A program made the translations under genes and the position numbers. A stretch of 14,331 nt of DNA from an uncultured Verrucomicrobia subdivision 3 bacterium (GTDB lineage: Bacteria > Verrucomicrobiota > Verrucomicrobiae > Limisphaerales > UBA11358): assembly GCA_903921455.1 (NCBI GenBank), contig CAIXPZ010000179.1, positions 1 through 14,331 of the forward strand, in the 5' to 3' direction. Positions 6,498 to 14,258 of the stretch are shown one piece after another. The number at the start of each line of letters is the position of its first letter. Position 1 is the stretch's first letter. The notes below the pieces were generated by a model that was not told the DNA's origin, searched no databases, and saw only the letters and a program-made list of their open reading frames with translations.

Positions 6498-8443
6498 CTC
6501 CGGGCTGGCTGCTGTTAATTGCCGGCCTCGGCCCCGTCGCCGGAATTCTCAGCGCCTTCAAGTCGCCGCGCGTCTGGCTCGCGGCGACGCTCGTTGGTGC
6601 AGTTGCGGCATTATCCGCCGCCATATGGATACTTGCCAGCGGCGTGACTTGGGATTGGCAGCCGCAATTTGTCATCGGCAGTGAGAAGTTACATCTCCAA
6701 CTCGACGGCATCAGCGCCTTCTTTTTGGTTCTGCTTTCAGTTTTGGGCAGCGCGGGAACTTTATATTCGAGTGAATACTGGTCAGACAAAGCGCATCCGG
6801 ATTCCGCGCCGTCGGGGCGCGCGTGGTGGAACGGTCTACTGCTCAACATGGGCCTGGTGTTGCTTTGTGCGAACGGTCTGCACTTCCTCATCGTCTGGGA
6901 ACTTTTCACCGTCTGCGCCTATTTTCTCATCACGCGCGAACGCCAGCGGCGCGAAGCGCGGGCGGCGGGCTGGCTTTACCTCGCCGCGTCGCACGTGGCG
7001 ATGATCTTGTTGTTCGCCTTTTTCGCGCTGCTCGCGGCACGCACGGGAAGCTGGGAACTTGGTCCGATGCGTGAACGAACTGAGCTTGCGCCATTATTCT
7101 GGCTCGCGCTCGTCGGCTTCGGCATCAAGGCCGGCATTTTTCCACTGCACATCTGGCTGCCGTCCGCGCACGCCAATGCGCCGAGCCACGTCTCGGCCAT
7201 CATGTCGGGCATGGCGATCAAGATGGGTATCTATGGGCTCGTGCGATTCACCGGCTGGTTGCCCACGCCCGATTCGGCGGGCTGGGTCGTGGCCGTGCTC
7301 GGCGTGGTGAGCGCGGTGCTCGGTGTCGCGTTCGCGCTCGGTCAGCACGACCTGAAACGTCTGCTCGCCTATCACAGCGTGGAAAACATCGGCATCATCC
7401 TCATCGGCCTTGGCTTCGCGATGATCGCCGCGGCGCATGAAACTCCAGTGGGGGGACAACTCGCGCTCGCCGGTGCCTTGCTGCACGTTTGGAATCACGG
7501 ACTGTTCAAGGCGCTGTTGTTTCTCGGCGCGGGCTCGGTTTTGCATGCCACGGGCACGCGCGAAATGAGCCGGCTCGGGGGACTCTGGCGCGCGATGCCG
7601 TGGACCGCCGGATTATTCGCGCTCGGCGCGACGGCCATCACCGGGCTACCGCCGCTGAACGGTTTTGTAAGCGAGTGGCTAATCTATCTTGGTCTGTTTG
7701 ATGCTGTATCCGGACACGGCGCGGCGGCGTATGTCGCCATTTTCGCGGCGGTATTTCTTGGCGTGACCGGCGCGCTGGCGCTGGCGTGCTTTGTGAAAGT
7801 CTGCGGCGTGGTCTTCCTCGGCCTGCCGCGCACCGAAGTCGCGAAACACGTTCACGAATGTGGCTGGCGGATGCGCCTACCGATGCTTGTGCTAGCCGCC
7901 ACGTGCGTGACCATCGGCCTTGCACCCATTTTATTTTGGCCGTCGCTCATGACGGCGTCCGCCGCCTGGCGACCGGAGTTAGCGAACGCTTTGCCGTCCG
8001 CGCCGCTGATTACGCTCGGCGCGTTCCATCTTGCCCTGGCGGCGCTCGTGATTTTGGCCGCAACCATTCTCTGGCGGCAGGTGCGGAAGAACGGCGTGAG
8101 CCGCGCGGGAACGTGGGACTGCGGTTACGCCGCGCCAACACCGCGAATGCAATACACCGCCGGCTCGTTTGCGGGAATCATCACCGGCTGGTTCGATTGG
8201 ATTTTACGACCGCAGCAACACGCGCATCTGACGAAAGACATTTTTCCAAAGCACGCGGATTTTGCCGAACACACACCAGAGACGGTTCTAGAGAGCGTCG
8301 TCGAACCCGCCGGTTCCTTCATGCTGCGCGTCTCAACGGCAGTGCGCCGGCTGCAGCATGGACGGGTGCAATCTTACATTTTATACCTGCTGCTGGGGCT
8401 GGCCGCGCTGGCGATTCTCGCCGTGATGGGAGGCGCGAAATGA
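6494..8443 (+). CDS. hyfB: Hydrogenase-4 component B-like antiporter-type membrane subunit
   Basis: The 649-residue polytopic protein is of the NuoL/M/N-Mrp antiporter family, HyfB/HycC branch. These subunits form the proton- or sodium-pumping arm of group 4 hydrogenase-like complexes. Expected charged residues of the pumping path are present: E136 in LIVWELFTVCAYFL, K212 in GFGIKAGIFPLHIWLP, K243 in MAIKMGIYG, H294 in LLAYHSVENIG, K339 in GLFKALLFL and E394 in NGFVSEWL. Residues 222-236 (LPSAHANAPSHVSAI) match the family signature. The C-terminal 150 residues, including WDCGYAAPTPRMQYTAGSFA, are typical of HyfB rather than NuoL. Start and stop both overlap their neighbours by ATGA, so it is one operon with the HTH-EIIA gene and hyfC. 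Confidence 0.9.
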   Translation: MTPGWLLLIAGLGPVAGILSAFKSPRVWLAATLVGAVAALSAAIWILASGVTWDWQPQFVIGSEKLHLQLDGISAFFLVLLSVLGSAGTLYSSEYWSDKAHPDSAPSGRAWWNGLLLNMGLVLLCANGLHFLIVWELFTVCAYFLITRERQRREARAAGWLYLAASHVAMILLFAFFALLAARTGSWELGPMRERTELAPLFWLALVGFGIKAGIFPLHIWLPSAHANAPSHVSAIMSGMAIKMGIYGLVRFTGWLPTPDSAGWVVAVLGVVSAVLGVAFALGQHDLKRLLAYHSVENIGIILIGLGFAMIAAAHETPVGGQLALAGALLHVWNHGLFKALLFLGAGSVLHATGTREMSRLGGLWRAMPWTAGLFALGATAITGLPPLNGFVSEWLIYLGLFDAVSGHGAAAYVAIFAAVFLGVTGALALACFVKVCGVVFLGLPRTEVAKHVHECGWRMRLPMLVLAATCVTIGLAPILFWPSLMTASAAWRPELANALPSAPLITLGAFHLALAALVILAATILWRQVRKNGVSRAGTWDCGYAAPTPRMQYTAGSFAGIITGWFDWILRPQQHAHLTKDIFPKHADFAEHTPETVLESVVEPAGSFMLRVSTAVRRLQHGRVQSYILYLLLGLAALAILAVMGGAK

Positions 8444-9390
8444 CGGCTTTCCTTGAAATGTTCCATCGGCTTTATCTTTGGTTGCTGTTTGCACCCGAAA
8501 TTTGCCTCCGACTTCTTATCTGGCTGCTACTCGCCCCGCTGCTGCCCGGCATCATCAACAAGGTCAAGGCGTGGGTCGCGGGCCGGCGCGGACCGCCGGT
8601 GCTTCAGCTTTACTTCGACCTCGCCAAACTCTGGCGCAAAGGTGTCGTGTTGAGCACGGCGGTCTCGCCCATGCACATCCTCGGCCCGGCGATGGCGTGG
8701 GTCGCGATCCTCGCGGCGGCGTTGTTGCTGCCGATCGGCCCGGCGGGCGCGTCGCTTTCCTTTCGCGGCGACGCGCTGCTGTTCGTTTATCTGCTGGCAT
8801 TCGCCCGGTTCTGCATCGCGCTGGCATCGCTCGACACCGGCTCGGCCTTCGAGGGCATGGGCGTGGCGCGCGAAGTCAGCTACGCCGTGCTCGCCGAGGC
8901 GGCGATCATCACGGCGCTGCTGACACTCTGCGTGCAAAGCGGCAGTGTGTCGCTGGCCACGATGCTCGCGCCGTCTGCCGGAGCGGGTGCGGCACTGCTC
9001 GCGGCGGGTCTGTTCGGCGTGCTGCTCGCGGAAAACTGCCGCGTGCCGTTCGACGACCCGAACACGCATCTCGAACTCACGATGGTCCATGAAGTCATGG
9101 TGCTCGACCACAGCGGCCCGCCGCTCGCGGCGATTCTTCACGGCGCATCACTCAAGTTGCTGCTCTTTGCCGTGCTGCTGACGGAGGCCGTTTTGCCGCT
9201 CGGCCAATTCACCTTGCTACCAGCCATCGGAGTTCTCCTCGCTTCCGTCTTCATCGTCACGGTCGCGGTTGGCTTGGTTGAATCGCTGCTCGCGCGGCTG
9301 GCCTTTCGCCGCGTGCCGTTACTGCTGACCACGGCATTTCTATTTTGCCTGTTCGCACTGCTGGTCGCATGGAAAGGCGGCATGCCATGA
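8440..9390 (+). CDS. hyfC: Hydrogenase-4 component C-like (NuoH-type) membrane subunit
   Basis: This 316-residue membrane protein is homologous to HyfC/HycD and to NuoH of complex I. NuoH anchors the hydrophilic arm and joins redox chemistry to ion transfer. Signatures seen: GRRGPPVLQLYFDLAKLWRK at 49-68, DTGSAFEGMGVAREVSYAVL at 132-151 with several acidic residues, and ENCRVPFDDPNTHLELTMVH at 198-217 followed by EVMVLDHSGPPLA. The conserved Glu/Asp cluster of the NuoH 'E-channel' is thus retained, even though the catalytic subunit downstream has lost its metal ligands. The ATG at 8440 overlaps the hyfB stop as ATGA. The frame stays open upstream inside hyfB, but that part is out-of-frame hyfB sequence. 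Confidence 0.9.
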   Translation: MTAFLEMFHRLYLWLLFAPEICLRLLIWLLLAPLLPGIINKVKAWVAGRRGPPVLQLYFDLAKLWRKGVVLSTAVSPMHILGPAMAWVAILAAALLLPIGPAGASLSFRGDALLFVYLLAFARFCIALASLDTGSAFEGMGVAREVSYAVLAEAAIITALLTLCVQSGSVSLATMLAPSAGAGAALLAAGLFGVLLAENCRVPFDDPNTHLELTMVHEVMVLDHSGPPLAAILHGASLKLLLFAVLLTEAVLPLGQFTLLPAIGVLLASVFIVTVAVGLVESLLARLAFRRVPLLLTTAFLFCLFALLVAWKGGMP

Positions 9391-10028
9391 GCGGCACGAT
9401 GAATCTTCTCATCGGCCTGGCGATGGGCCTGAGCCTGCTCGCGCTGGCGAGCAGCCGGCTGCCGTCGGTGATCCGCGCAGCGGCGTTCCAAGGCATGATC
9501 CTGGGCACGCTGCCGTTGCTGCTCGAAGAAAAGATCCATTGGCTGGTCGCCGTCGTCGCCGTCGGCACGATCGCGGTGAAGGGTTTCATCATACCTAATC
9601 TGCTCCGGCGGGCGTTGCGCGCGGCGAACATTGATCGCGAGGTCGAGCCGCTGCTCGGCTTCGTGCCGTCGCTGCTGCTCGGCGCGGCGGCGACCATCGG
9701 CGCGGCGGCGCTCGCCAGCGAATTACCGCTGCTGCCGGAACATGCCAAATCGTTGCTCGTGCCCGGCGCGTTTGCCACGGTGGTTTGCGGATTCATTTTG
9801 CTCATCGCGCGCACCAAAGCCATTTCGCAAGTCTGCGGCTATCTGATTTTGGAAAACGGCATTTACCTCTTTGGGCTGTTGCTGATCAATACCACGCCAT
9901 TGCTGGTGGAGGCGGGAATCTTGCTCGACCTCACGGTGGCGGTGTTCGTCATCGGCATCATCGTGGACCGGATCCAACGCGAGTTCGACACGCTCGACAC
10001 GCGGAAACTGACCTCGTTGCGCGAATGA
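9387..10028 (+). CDS. hyfE: Hydrogenase-4 component E-like (NuoK-type) membrane subunit
   Basis: The 213-residue hydrophobic protein matches HyfE, whose C-terminal half resembles NuoK/MrpC. The NuoK-like part is KAISQVCGYLILENGIYLFG followed by NTTPLLVEAGILLDLTVAVF. Membrane-embedded E156 and E175 sit at positions used for ion transfer in NuoK. The N-terminal half has more helices, including AAFQGMILGTLPLLLEEKIHW. The C-terminal tail (VDRIQREFDTLDTRKLTSL) is hydrophilic, as in HyfE proteins. Starts at 9387 by ATGA overlap with hyfC and ends by ATGA overlap with hyfF. The ATG at 9345 lies inside hyfC and would add 14 Arg-rich residues, so it is not favoured. Confidence 0.88.
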   Translation: MSGTMNLLIGLAMGLSLLALASSRLPSVIRAAAFQGMILGTLPLLLEEKIHWLVAVVAVGTIAVKGFIIPNLLRRALRAANIDREVEPLLGFVPSLLLGAAATIGAAALASELPLLPEHAKSLLVPGAFATVVCGFILLIARTKAISQVCGYLILENGIYLFGLLLINTTPLLVEAGILLDLTVAVFVIGIIVDRIQREFDTLDTRKLTSLRE

Positions 10029-11467
10029 AAGAATTTCTGCTCATCGCCATTCCGTTGCTGCTGGCAGGCCTGGCGCTCGCCTGGCCCAACGAACGGACGC
10101 GGCCGTGGCTGATGCCGGTCGCGGGCGGACTGCACGCCGTGCTCGCACTGTGGTTGCTGATCGATCCGCCGGGGCTCATGGCCGATGCATGGTTCGGATT
10201 TGACCCACTGGCCCGCGCGGTGTTGCCGATGGTGTCACTGCTGTTTCTCGTCTGCTCGATTTACGGCGTGGCGTATCTACAAATCCGGTCCGAACGAAAA
10301 AACCGGATTTTTGTCACTGCGCTACTCGTAATGCTGGGCCTCCTGAGCCTCGCCTTGCAGGCGCAAAACCTCGGTCTGCTCTGGGTCGCGGCGGAGGCAA
10401 CCACACTGGTGACGGTGCCGCTGCTGCATTTCAACGGCACGGCGCGAGCGTTCGAAGCGTCGTGGAAATATCTGCTCGTTGGCGGCACCGGCATTGCGTT
10501 ATCGCTGCTCGGTTCGTTCTGCCTCGGCTACGCATCGTTGCACGGCGGCGGCAACGGCGATCTCACGTTCACTGCACTAGTCGCGCAAGGCGCGTCGCTC
10601 ACGCGCCCGTGGCTCATCACCGCGTGGGTGCTGCTGCTGGCCGGCTATGGCACGAAAATGGGTCTCGCGCCGATGCACACGTGGAAACCAGACGCCTACG
10701 GCGAAGCGCCGGGCATGGTCGGCGCGCTCCTGGCGGGAGGCACCACAACCATGGCGTTCGTCGCCATCCTGCGCGTGAAACAAGTCGTGGACGCCGCCGG
10801 CGGAGGCGCAATGACGGAGCGCACGCTGCTCGCGTTCGGATTATTTTCCATGCTCGTGGCCGCGTTGTTTTTGCTCGGCACTCCGGATTTCAAACGGATG
10901 CTCGCGTATTCCAGCGTCGAGCACATGGGCATTCTCGCAGTTGGCGCAGCGCTCGGCGGCGCGGGCATCTGGGCGGCGCTGTTTCACGTCTGGACGAATG
11001 GCCTGACCAAAGGTGCGCTGTTCCTGAGCGCCGGCAATATCCGCCGTGCGGCGGGGGCGCAGACGGAGGACAGAGTAGCCGGGATGGCGTGGCGCACGCC
11101 GGCCTCGGCGCGAATATTCGTCGCGGGTATTCTGGCGGTGACGGCCTGTCCGCCGTTCGGCGTCTTTTTCAGCGAGTTAAAAATAATTCTCGCCACATTC
11201 CAAACGAACCAGATGTTTGCCGCCACGGCCTTTCTTGGCTGTCTGCTCATGGCGTTTTTCGGCATGGCGCGGCTTGTGTTCGCCATCGTGGATGGGCGTC
11301 CACGCGCCGCCGCGCGAGCGACGGGGAAGCAACTCCGCGAAACACCCGGCGTCATCGTGCCGCCGCTATTATTTCTCGCGCTCTCGCTCTGGCTTGGTCT
11401 CGCGACGCCAGCATTGCTGCGCGATGCCTGGACTACCGCCGCCAATATTTTATTTCCGACGCCATGA
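10025..11467 (+). CDS. hyfF: Hydrogenase-4 component F-like antiporter-type membrane subunit
   Basis: The 480-residue protein is the second NuoL/M/N-type antiporter subunit of the complex, HyfF branch. Residues expected in the ion path are visible: E124 in LLWVAAEATTLV, K211 in LLLAGYGTKMGLAPMHTW, K221 and E227 in WKPDAYGEAPG, H300 in LAYSSVEHMGI, K329 in GLTKGALFLSAG, and E384 in ACPPFGVFFSELKII. The protein is hydrophobic throughout and of normal HyfF length. The ATG at 10025 overlaps the hyfE stop by ATGA, and the stop overlaps the next start by ATGA. E. coli hydrogenase-4 also has HyfD; no such third antiporter-like subunit appears in this operon. Confidence 0.9.
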   Translation: MKEFLLIAIPLLLAGLALAWPNERTRPWLMPVAGGLHAVLALWLLIDPPGLMADAWFGFDPLARAVLPMVSLLFLVCSIYGVAYLQIRSERKNRIFVTALLVMLGLLSLALQAQNLGLLWVAAEATTLVTVPLLHFNGTARAFEASWKYLLVGGTGIALSLLGSFCLGYASLHGGGNGDLTFTALVAQGASLTRPWLITAWVLLLAGYGTKMGLAPMHTWKPDAYGEAPGMVGALLAGGTTTMAFVAILRVKQVVDAAGGGAMTERTLLAFGLFSMLVAALFLLGTPDFKRMLAYSSVEHMGILAVGAALGGAGIWAALFHVWTNGLTKGALFLSAGNIRRAAGAQTEDRVAGMAWRTPASARIFVAGILAVTACPPFGVFFSELKIILATFQTNQMFAATAFLGCLLMAFFGMARLVFAIVDGRPRAAARATGKQLRETPGVIVPPLLFLALSLWLGLATPALLRDAWTTAANILFPTP

Positions 11468-12945
11468 TTGCAACGCGCGAATTCTTACTGATGAGCAACG
11501 GCACGAGCGTGCCGTGGGCCCAGGTGCCGGAATGGCCGGTGGCTGAATTTATCTCTGCAACCGCCGCGGAGCTTGAGCGCGGTGGACGCCTCTGCGCGTG
11601 GTTCGGCGTGCCGGCAAATTCTGGCACGCATCTCGTGGCCGTGATTGCGTTTGACTCTGAAAACACGCTCGCTGTCGGTCGTAGCGCGCCGGGGGCAAAG
11701 AGTTATCCGTCGCTCACGCTGCAGCATCCGCAGGCACATCTCTTCGAGCGCGAAGTCTGGGAACAGCACGGCCTCATGCCCGAAGGTCATCCCTGGCTCA
11801 AACCCGTGCGGCGACAAGATGGCGGCCATCCGGCAGTTGGAAAGTTCTTCCAAGTTGAAGGCGACGAGGTCCACGAAGTTTCCGTCGGACCGGTTCACGC
11901 GGGAATCATCGAACCCGGCCATTTTCGATTTCAATGCAACGGCGAGGAAGTGCTCCATCTCGAAATCGCGCTCGGCTATCAACATCGTGGCGTGGAGGAA
12001 GCGCTCGCAGGCGGGCCGCACCGGGCGACGATGAGCCAGATGGAAACCGTCGCCGGCGACACGACTATCGGTCACGCGACGGCTTACTCAACGATCCTCG
12101 AATCACTCGCCGGCACGGAAGCGCCGTTGCGAGCGCAATGGCTGCGCGCCATTGCGCTCGAACTGGAACGGCTGGCGAATCATACCGGCGACCTTGGCGC
12201 GCTGGCGAATGACGTGGCGTTTCTGCCCACGTCCGCCGCGTGCGGGAAAATCCGCGGCGATTTTCTGAATCTCACCGCGCTGATATGCGGCAACCGCTTC
12301 GGGCGCGGCCTTATCCGCCCCGGCGGATGCAAACACGATCTGGAAACAAAGCGCGCCGATCAATTGCTGGAAAAACTCTGTGTGGCGCTGGCCGAAGCGG
12401 ATGAGGCTGCCGGCTGGCTTTGGGACGCGAACTCCGTGCGCGCCCGCTTTGAGTTCACCGGAAAAATCTCCGCCGCACAGGCCGCCGAAATCGGTCTGGT
12501 TGGCGTGGCAGCCCGCGCTTCAGGACTGGTGCGCGATGTGCGGTTTGATCATCCAGCGGGCTGGCATCGCTTCGCGCCCATGCCGGTCGCCGTCTGGCCG
12601 GATGGCGATGTGCTGGCGCGGGCAAGGGTGCGCTGGCTGGAAATGCAACGCTCGGGGAAATTTCTGGAAGAACAACTCACCGCGCCGCCGGACGGAGATA
12701 ATTTCGCCGCCGCGGGTCAACCGGCCAGCGACACGTTGGCCGTCGCGCTGGTCGAAGGCTGGCGCGGGGAAGTCTGCCACGTGGCGCTCACGGACGCCGC
12801 CGGAAAATTCCGCCGCTACAAAATCGTAGATGCATCGTTTCACAACTGGCTCGGGCTTGAGTTAGCCATGCGCAACCAGCCCATCTCGGATTTTCCGATT
12901 TGCAACAAAAGTTTCAACCTGTCCTACTGCGGCGTTGACCTTTAA
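11464..12945 (+). CDS. hyfG: HyfG-like large subunit (fused NuoC-NuoD type) without NiFe-binding cysteines
   Basis: The 493-residue soluble subunit has an N-terminal NuoC-like domain (about 1-130, including FEREVWEQHGLMPEGHPWLKP) and a NuoD/hydrogenase-large-subunit domain (about 135-493, beginning SVGPVHAGIIEPGHFRF and HLEIALGYQHRGVEEAL). In true group 4 hydrogenases four cysteines, in a CGxC near the start and a DPCxxC near the C-terminus, bind Ni-Fe. Here the first site reads ETVAGDTTIGH: A197 and T200 stand at the Cys positions, while His204 is kept. The C-terminal site reads SFNLSYCGVDL, with S487 and G490 at the Cys positions and a lone C489 out of register. The protein ends three residues later, with no C-terminal peptide for protease maturation. 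This is the hallmark of Ehr (energy-converting hydrogenase-related) complexes, so it should not be called a hydrogenase. Translationally coupled to hyfF. Confidence 0.88.
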   Translation: MIATREFLLMSNGTSVPWAQVPEWPVAEFISATAAELERGGRLCAWFGVPANSGTHLVAVIAFDSENTLAVGRSAPGAKSYPSLTLQHPQAHLFEREVWEQHGLMPEGHPWLKPVRRQDGGHPAVGKFFQVEGDEVHEVSVGPVHAGIIEPGHFRFQCNGEEVLHLEIALGYQHRGVEEALAGGPHRATMSQMETVAGDTTIGHATAYSTILESLAGTEAPLRAQWLRAIALELERLANHTGDLGALANDVAFLPTSAACGKIRGDFLNLTALICGNRFGRGLIRPGGCKHDLETKRADQLLEKLCVALAEADEAAGWLWDANSVRARFEFTGKISAAQAAEIGLVGVAARASGLVRDVRFDHPAGWHRFAPMPVAVWPDGDVLARARVRWLEMQRSGKFLEEQLTAPPDGDNFAAAGQPASDTLAVALVEGWRGEVCHVALTDAAGKFRRYKIVDASFHNWLGLELAMRNQPISDFPICNKSFNLSYCGVDL

Positions 12946-12947
12946 CC

Positions 12948-13727
12948 ATGTTTGTCCACGAAACCATCCTGCATCGGCTGCAACACGGCTGCCAGACCAT
13001 GGCATTTCCCGACAGCCCACCACCCGCGCTGCCCGACCGTCATGGGGGCGCACTGCGCGTGGACGCCGCGAAATGTGCCGAGGGTTGCGCGGCATGTGTG
13101 CCGGTTTGCCCGACGCAAGCCATCACGCGTCCACCAGAAAGTCTGATCGCGCTCGACTTGGGAAAATGTATTTTCTGCGCCGCGTGCGTTGAGGCGTGTC
13201 CGACCAAGGCAATCACGCAGACCAACAAGCATGGCATGGCGGCGCGGCGGCGGGAGGATTTGCTGCTCGGCAAACCCGGAGAAGAGGAACTGCGCCTCGC
13301 CACGGCGCTCGATGAAAAAATGAAAACGCTTTTTGGCCGCTCGCTGCGGCTGCGGCAGGTGAGCGCCGGTGGCTGCAACGCCTGCGAAGCCGACGTGAAT
13401 GTCCTCGGCACCATCGGCTGGGATCTGAGCCGCTTCGGAATCCAGTTCGTCGCGTCGCCCCGCCATGCGGACGGCTTACTCATCACCGGTGCCGTCAGTC
13501 GCAACATGGAATTGGCGCTTAAAAAAACCTACGACGCTGTGCCAACACCAAAAATTGTCATCGCCGTCGGCGCGTGTGCGATCAGTGGTGGACCGTTTAT
13601 CGGTAATCCCCAAATCCTAAACGGCGCCGGTTCGGTTGTGCCAGTAGACTTGTTCATTCCTGGTTGTCCGCCGCATCCGCTGACGATTTTGGATGGGCTG
13701 CTGCGATTTTTAGGAAAAATGGGCTGA
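12948..13727 (+). CDS. hyfI: Fused 2x[4Fe-4S] ferredoxin and HyfI/NuoB-type small subunit
   Basis: The 259-residue protein combines functions that E. coli splits between HyfH/HyfA-type ferredoxins and HyfI. Residues 36-92 hold two [4Fe-4S] motifs. The first is unusual, C43-x3-C47-x2-C50-x3-C54-P; the second is standard, C74-x2-C77-x2-C80-x3-C84-P. Residues about 132-259 are the small subunit: GGCNACEADVNVLGTIGWDL gives C143 and C146, VIAVGACAISGGPF gives C210, and FIPGCPPHPLTILDGLL gives C240. All four ligands of the proximal (N2-like) cluster are kept. Electrons can therefore reach the large-subunit interface even though no NiFe site exists there. The start lies two bases after the hyfG-like stop, and this is the last gene of the operon. 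An upstream Cys15/HGC segment at the N-terminus has no assigned role. Confidence 0.88.
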   Translation: MFVHETILHRLQHGCQTMAFPDSPPPALPDRHGGALRVDAAKCAEGCAACVPVCPTQAITRPPESLIALDLGKCIFCAACVEACPTKAITQTNKHGMAARRREDLLLGKPGEEELRLATALDEKMKTLFGRSLRLRQVSAGGCNACEADVNVLGTIGWDLSRFGIQFVASPRHADGLLITGAVSRNMELALKKTYDAVPTPKIVIAVGACAISGGPFIGNPQILNGAGSVVPVDLFIPGCPPHPLTILDGLLRFLGKMG

Positions 13728-13934
13728 ATGCCAAAAATGCAATCAAACACTTGCCGAGTTGCTGACCAGCCCAAATTTCCCGGTTTGGCAAAAACTATCA
13801 GGATCAGGGTAAATTTTCGCCGTCAGGATGGACTGGCCGCGAAGCCTGTAACAGAAAGAAAACCGAAGCAAATCCTGCTACCGTGGAACGCACTGCCGGA
13901 CGAACTATTGCCGGAAAAAAGCGTAAGATTCTGA
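13728..13934 (+). CDS. Doubtful 68-residue hypothetical protein
   Basis: The ATG follows directly on the hyfI stop (TGAATG at 13725-13730), which would suit translational coupling. The predicted product is basic and hydrophilic, with no recognised motif, signal or membrane segment; it ends in KQILLPWNALPDELLPEKSVRF. The stretch is visibly lower in G+C than the operon and does not show its codon style. It may equally be chance coding in the 3' untranslated region. Confidence 0.25.
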   Translation: MPKMQSNTCRVADQPKFPGLAKTIRIRVNFRRQDGLAAKPVTERKPKQILLPWNALPDELLPEKSVRF

Positions 13935-14258
13935 CCCTCGATAAGCACAAGGGATAATGTGCTGATTGACGGTTGAACCCTAATTTAGTTAAGGCTGTCT
14001 GCTTGTTGGGTTCACTTGGCCAGTCGTGGCTTCAATAGAGCCTCTTACTCCCAAAACGGCCACCTGACTCTGAGGGGACATATGATCCGGCCAGTCACAT
14101 ATCCCTTACGCGGAGTGGAACGCCCTGGCGCGGATCGGAACGAGCAGTTTGTTCACTTCGGTGCACTCCGAGCTACCGCAACTGCACAGGCGCGCGCTTG
14201 TATACTTAACAAACGCACGGACAGCGGATGTCCTAGGGTGTCGGCTAGATTTGTCGGC
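13935..14258. other. Gene-free region with several short repeats
   Basis: No supported gene in these 324 bases. Inverted repeats seen: AGCACA/TGTGCT at 13944-13963 (6-bp stem, 8-base loop), TGAACCC/GGGTTCA at 13974-13980 and 14008-14014, CGGAGTG/CACTCCG at 14111-14117 and 14164-14170, and GGACA/TGTCC at 14219-14233. Direct repeats seen: GGCCAGTC at 14018 and 14089, and TGTCGGC at 14239 and 14252. None is followed by a T-run, so no terminator for the hyf-like operon can be named. It is not a tRNA. A structured RNA or a worn-out mobile remnant is possible but unproven. Confidence 0.4.
14239..14258. repeat. Tandem TGTCGGC direct repeat before a possible gene start
   Basis: TGTCGGC occurs at 14239-14245 and 14252-14258, 13 bases apart and immediately before the ATG at 14259. 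It follows the dyad GGACA-gcgga-TGTCC at 14219-14233. Closely spaced direct repeats at a gene start can be an operator, but two 7-base copies in G+C-rich DNA could be chance. Confidence 0.3.

Noticed and set aside
7786..8439. A longer N-terminus for hyfC
   Set aside because: The upstream in-frame part is Arg-rich out-of-frame hyfB sequence. The NuoH-like protein starts at the ATGA overlap at 8440.
10462..11463. A longer N-terminus for the hyfG-like gene
   Set aside because: The extra residues are hyfF read in the wrong frame. The NuoC-like domain begins just after the ATG at 11464.
11464..12945. Calling this operon a functional NiFe hydrogenase 4 or formate hydrogenlyase
   Set aside because: All four NiFe cysteines are missing in the large subunit, and no maturation or formate dehydrogenase genes are in the window.
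13974..14014. A possible tRNA, because GGGTTCA resembles a T-loop
   Set aside because: No cloverleaf can be drawn: there is no acceptor stem, anticodon arm or CCA at plausible spacing.
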